NCBI GenBank assembly: GCA_003279005.1
Contig: QCBY01000005.1
Span: 1 to 64,000, forward strand
DNA: 64,000 bases
Origin: Prochlorococcus sp. AG-347-J22
GTDB taxonomy: Bacteria; Cyanobacteriota; Cyanobacteriia; PCC-6307; Cyanobiaceae
Direction: 5' to 3'
Shown: positions 60,403 through 64,000 of the stretch, piece after piece
How the letters are laid out: the number at the start of each line of letters is the position of its first letter
Position numbering within the stretch: the first letter of the stretch is position 1
The notes under the pieces: generated by a model
Database searches by the model: none
What the model was told of the DNA's origin: nothing
The model's input: the letters and a program-made list of their open reading frames with translations, nothing else
Translations under genes and position numbers: made by a program

Positions 60403-60795
60403 ATGCAGAATAAATTTATTTTTTTGTTTGATGGTGGTTGTCCACTTTGTCTTAGAGAAACTAAGTTCTTAAAAAAGAAAGACTTTTTAAACAAAATTAA
60501 ATTCATTGATATCAATAATGATAGTTATAATCCTTCACTCTATCAGGACATTTCTTATCAAGAAGCAATGTCAAATCTTCATGGGATTTTAGAAAATGGA
60601 GAAATCATCAAAGGTCTAGAAGTACTCGCATATTCATATGAATTAATAGGTCTTGGTTGGGTTTACTATCCTTTAAAAATTGAATTTCTAGCTCCACTTT
60701 TAAGATTAATTTACAAATATTGGGCAAAATATAGACTTAAAATTACTGGTAGATCAAATATTCAAAAACTCTGTAAATCTGAATGTAAGCAATAA
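60403..60795 (+). CDS. DCC-family thiol-disulfide oxidoreductase-like protein (DUF393)
   Basis: 130 aa; FIFLFDGGCPLCLRETKFLKKKD (DxxCPLC). Confidence 0.92.
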   Translation: MQNKFIFLFDGGCPLCLRETKFLKKKDFLNKIKFIDINNDSYNPSLYQDISYQEAMSNLHGILENGEIIKGLEVLAYSYELIGLGWVYYPLKIEFLAPLLRLIYKYWAKYRLKITGRSNIQKLCKSECKQ

Positions 60796-60797
60796 TT

Positions 60798-61034
60798 ATG
60801 GAAATTATTGACATAGATAGAATAATTGAGATGTGTTGGGAGGATAGAACCCCTTTTGATGCGATTGAATATCAATTTGGTCTAACAGAAGATGAAGCCA
60901 TAAAAATCATGAGAAATAACCTTAAGCCAAAATCATTTAAAGTTTGGAGGAAAAGAGTTTCAGGGAGAAAAACAAAACATATGGAATTAAAAGATTCGAA
61001 TAGATTTAAATCAACACATAAAAGAAAATTATAA
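60798..61034 (+). CDS. TIGR03643-family protein
   Basis: 78 aa; IDIDRIIEMCWEDRTPFDAIEYQFGLTEDEAIKIMRNNLKPKSFKVWRKRVSGRKTKH. Confidence 0.88.
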   Translation: MEIIDIDRIIEMCWEDRTPFDAIEYQFGLTEDEAIKIMRNNLKPKSFKVWRKRVSGRKTKHMELKDSNRFKSTHKRKL

Positions 61035-61037
61035 ATT

Positions 61038-61169
61038 TTGAAGTATTTACCAAGTAAAATTTGTCCTGTTTGTAAAAGGCCATTTGATTGGCGAAAAAAA
61101 TGGAAAGATTGTTGGGATGAAGTTAAATATTGTTCAAATAGATGCAGAAATAGGAAAGCATCGATATGA
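61038..61169 (+). CDS. DUF2256 zinc-ribbon-like small protein
   Basis: TTG-start [46 protein letters not shown]; CPVCxRPFxWRKKWxxxWxxVKYCSxRCR signature; overlaps the photolyase start (ATGA). Missing from the ORF track in this frame. Confidence 0.9.
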   Translation: MKYLPSKICPVCKRPFDWRKKWKDCWDEVKYCSNRCRNRKASI

Positions 61170-62656
61170 ATCAAATATCAATAATATTGCCAAATCAAAT
61201 TTTCAGAGAAAGTCCAATCTTAAAATTAAATTGCGAAATTGTGATGATAGAAGATTCATTATATTTTGGGAATGATAAATATTTTAAGTTAACTAATCAT
61301 AAAAATAAATTGATTTTTCATAAAGCCTCAATGCTCTCATATAAAAAATATCTAGAAATTTTAGGTCATAAAGTTTTTTATATTGAGAACAAAAATAATC
61401 TTTCAACATTTGATTATCTATCAAAATATTTAGATAAAAAGTATCAAAAGTTAAATATTATAAACCCGCATGATTTTTTAATTATGAAGAGAATAAATAG
61501 ATTTGTTGAGGTCAATAATCTTAAATTACAAGTTTTTAGTTCCCCCATGTTTCTTACTAATGAAGATTTAAGAGAGTCTTTTAGATCCAATCCAAAAAAA
61601 CCATTAATGGGCAGATTTTATGAGAATCAAAGAAGAAGTCTAAATATTTTAATGAAACCTGATAACTCGCCTCAAGGCGGTAAATGGAGTTTTGATGAAT
61701 TAAATAGAAAGAAATTACCCAAGAATATAGATATTCCTGAGATCCCAAAATTACCAAAAAATGAGTTTGTAAATCTTGCTGAAAAGATAGTTTCTAATTT
61801 AAATATAGAGTGTATTGGTGAAAGTAATTATTTTATATATCCAACTTCTTTTGAAGAAGCAGATAAATGGCTTAATGATTTTTTTAAAACTAGATTTTTT
61901 TTATTTGGAGATTATGAAGATGCAATTAGTAAGGAAAAAGTTTTTTTGTGGCATAGTTTGCTTTCTCCTCTTTTAAATAGTGGTCTATTAACCCCAAAAG
62001 AAATTATTAATAAAGCATTAGTTTATGGCGAAAAAAATAAAGTTCCTCTTAATTCTTTGGAAGGTTTCATTCGTCAAGTTATTGGATGGAGAGAATTTAT
62101 TTGCCTGGTTTATGAAAAATATGGAACAAAAATGCGTACTACCAATTTTTGGAATTTTGATAACAAGCCGATGCCTGATTCTTTTTATGATGGAACCACA
62201 GGCATAGAGCCAGTAGATAATGTTATAAAAAATATTATTAAATATGGATATTGCCATCATATTGAAAGACTAATGATTATTGGTAACTTTATGCTTTTAT
62301 GTCGCATACATCCTGATCAAGTTTACAAATGGTTTATGGAAATGTTTATTGATTCTTACGATTGGGTTATGGTTCCAAATGTTTACGGAATGAGCCAGTT
62401 TAGTGATGGAGGTATCTTTTCTACAAAACCTTATATTTCTAGCTCAAATTATGTTAAAAAAATGTCTGATTATAAAAGTGGTCCTTGGTGTTCAATCTGG
62501 GATGGCTTATTTTGGAAATTTATTAAAGATAATGAAACATACTTTAGAAAACAATACAGGCTAGCAATGTTAACAAGGAATTTAGATAAGATGAGTGAGG
62601 AAAAGTTAAATTGCCATTTAAGAATAGCTGAGGAATTTATTAGTAAACTTTATTAA
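61166..62656 (+). CDS. Cryptochrome/deoxyribodipyrimidine photolyase-related protein (bacterial (6-4)/FeS-BCP-like)
   Basis: 496 aa; [73 protein letters not shown]. Confidence 0.92.
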   Translation: MNQISIILPNQIFRESPILKLNCEIVMIEDSLYFGNDKYFKLTNHKNKLIFHKASMLSYKKYLEILGHKVFYIENKNNLSTFDYLSKYLDKKYQKLNIINPHDFLIMKRINRFVEVNNLKLQVFSSPMFLTNEDLRESFRSNPKKPLMGRFYENQRRSLNILMKPDNSPQGGKWSFDELNRKKLPKNIDIPEIPKLPKNEFVNLAEKIVSNLNIECIGESNYFIYPTSFEEADKWLNDFFKTRFFLFGDYEDAISKEKVFLWHSLLSPLLNSGLLTPKEIINKALVYGEKNKVPLNSLEGFIRQVIGWREFICLVYEKYGTKMRTTNFWNFDNKPMPDSFYDGTTGIEPVDNVIKNIIKYGYCHHIERLMIIGNFMLLCRIHPDQVYKWFMEMFIDSYDWVMVPNVYGMSQFSDGGIFSTKPYISSSNYVKKMSDYKSGPWCSIWDGLFWKFIKDNETYFRKQYRLAMLTRNLDKMSEEKLNCHLRIAEEFISKLY

Positions 62657-62787
62657 ATATAAGATTTAAATTAACAAATTTAAAAACTTAAGAGAACCTT
62701 ATATAGTTACGAAATATCAAAAGAATGTGTTAATTTATACTATATTAAAGGTTTGAAAAATCTTAAAACTTTTTATTTACATAATTA

Positions 62788-62931
62788 ATGCAATACAACA
62801 AAGATAATAACGATAAGATTTTTTCTGGTGAAAAACTTCACTCTTTAAATATCTTTTTATTTTTGGGATTTAATCTAACACTAGTGACAGTTCTTGCTTT
62901 TATTTGGTTCAACACTTCAATTAATAGTTAA
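62788..62931 (+). CDS. Small single-pass membrane protein (47 aa)
   Basis: MQYNKDNNDKIFSGEKLHSLNIFLFLGFNLTLVTVLAFIWFNTSINS*; below ORF-track cutoff. Confidence 0.65.
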   Translation: MQYNKDNNDKIFSGEKLHSLNIFLFLGFNLTLVTVLAFIWFNTSINS

Positions 62932-62991
62932 GTTAAATATTCTTATAAAAGAGTATATTTAGCTTGTATACCTAAACAACATTTTGATACT

Positions 62992-64000
62992 TTGGCTAAA
63001 GGATACCTTCAAAGGAAAGCATCTTGGGAAATTCTTTTAAAGGTCAGTTCTGGAATTTATTCAGATCATGCATTAGAAAAGGTTGTAAAATACTATAATT
63101 TTAATTCATTAGATATAGCCTTCATAACTGAATTATCTTTTGGATGTATAAGGTATAGAAATCTCCTTGACCTTTGGATAGACCATATATCCAGAATTTC
63201 CCACCAGAAGCAACCTCCAAAACTTAGATGGCTTTTACATATTGGTTTATATCAATTATTAAAAATGGATAAAATTCCTTTTTCTGCAGCTATATCCTCC
63301 ACAGTAGAGGTAGCAAAGAGAACTGAATTAAAAGGTTTAGCGGGAACTGTAAACGCAATATTAAGAAATACTATTAGAAATATAAAAAAAGAAAACTTTC
63401 CAAAAATATCATCCAATGAAATGGAGCGTTTGTCATATCTTGAGTCATTGCCTTTATGGCTGGTAAATGAAATTGTTAATTGGTTAGGAATAGAAGAAGC
63501 TAAAAATGTGGTTAAGGCATTTAATAAAAAACCTTCAATTGATTTACGAATCAATTCTCTGAAAACTGATTTAAATAAATTTTTGAAAGAACTTAATGAC
63601 TGTAATATTAATGCAGAACCTATCAATCAATTAAATGATGGGGTTGCTTTAAATTCGAATCCAAGATCTATAAAAAGCCTTCCAGGTTACAAAGATGGTA
63701 TGTGGGTAGTTCAGGATAGATCTTCTCAATGGATCGCCCCCCTTTTGAATCCAATGAAAGGAGAAAAGATATTGGATGCTTGCTCTGCCCCTGGTAGTAA
63801 AACAACTCATTTGGCAGCCTTGGCGAATGATGATGCTGAAATCCTTGCTGTAGATAGATCTGAAAAAAGATTGAAAATTCTACAGTCAAATTTAGAAAGA
63901 TTAAATATAAAAAGTGTTAAAACTTTTAAAGCGGATGCTACAAGTTTGATTGATTTAAGGCCAAATCTTATCTCTTATTTTGATAAAATTTTAATCGATG
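62992..64000 (+). CDS. rsmB: 16S rRNA (cytosine-C5) methyltransferase RsmB/Sun, partial, runs off the window end
   Basis: + strand LAKGYLQRKASWEILLKVSSGIYSDHALEKVV...WVVQDRSSQWIAPLLNPMKGEKILDACSAPGSKTTHLAAL...VDRSEKRL; start uncertain (no ATG; TTG assumed, frame open further upstream). Not in the ORF track. Confidence 0.9.
   Translation, partial: MAKGYLQRKASWEILLKVSSGIYSDHALEKVVKYYNFNSLDIAFITELSFGCIRYRNLLDLWIDHISRISHQKQPPKLRWLLHIGLYQLLKMDKIPFSAAISSTVEVAKRTELKGLAGTVNAILRNTIRNIKKENFPKISSNEMERLSYLESLPLWLVNEIVNWLGIEEAKNVVKAFNKKPSIDLRINSLKTDLNKFLKELNDCNINAEPINQLNDGVALNSNPRSIKSLPGYKDGMWVVQDRSSQWIAPLLNPMKGEKILDACSAPGSKTTHLAALANDDAEILAVDRSEKRLKILQSNLERLNIKSVKTFKADATSLIDLRPNLISYFDKILID

Noticed and set aside
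61084-61275. 63-aa + strand ORF
   Set aside because: Out of frame with, and overlapping, the clear DUF2256 gene and the photolyase start.
62025-62207. 60-aa + strand ORF
   Set aside because: Same-strand out-of-frame ORF inside the photolyase-related gene, with no domain.

Overview
The window is AT-rich and gene-dense. Gene content (pipX/yggS, cyanobacterial ECF-T, HPF/LrtA, DUF4278, TIGR03643/DUF2256/photolyase) points to a high-light Prochlorococcus-type picocyanobacterium (inference). From left to right it contains: (1) a nonulosonic (sialic-type) acid surface-glycan cluster at ~1-7.3 kb, made of partial neuA, ATP-grasp, D-2-hydroxyacid dehydrogenase, aminotransferase, neuB, neuC and an HxRxGD glycosyltransferase-like ORF; (2) a structured intergenic region at 7.85-8.22 kb that may encode an ncRNA; (3) a short core block with pip, photolyase, tenA and thiD; (4) an accessory region at ~13-21.5 kb rich in tiny ORFs and decayed genes, with an FkbM methyltransferase, a Cas4-like PD-(D/E)XK nuclease, a stand-alone restriction-associated domain protein and a SIMPL-domain gene of foreign-looking composition; (5) a tightly coupled four-gene putative DNA-modification/defence operon at 21.6-27.9 kb (C5-cytosine methyltransferase, MORC/MutL-like GHKL ATPase, Z1 helicase-like ATPase, PD-(D/E)XK nuclease) ending beside tRNA-Thr/tRNA-Tyr; (6) a long conserved housekeeping segment from 28 kb to the end. 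That last segment holds a glutamine-II ('Downstream-peptide') riboswitch candidate upstream of a DUF4278 triple-repeat microprotein at ~54 kb. All function calls come from reading motifs and protein sequence by eye; no database search was run.
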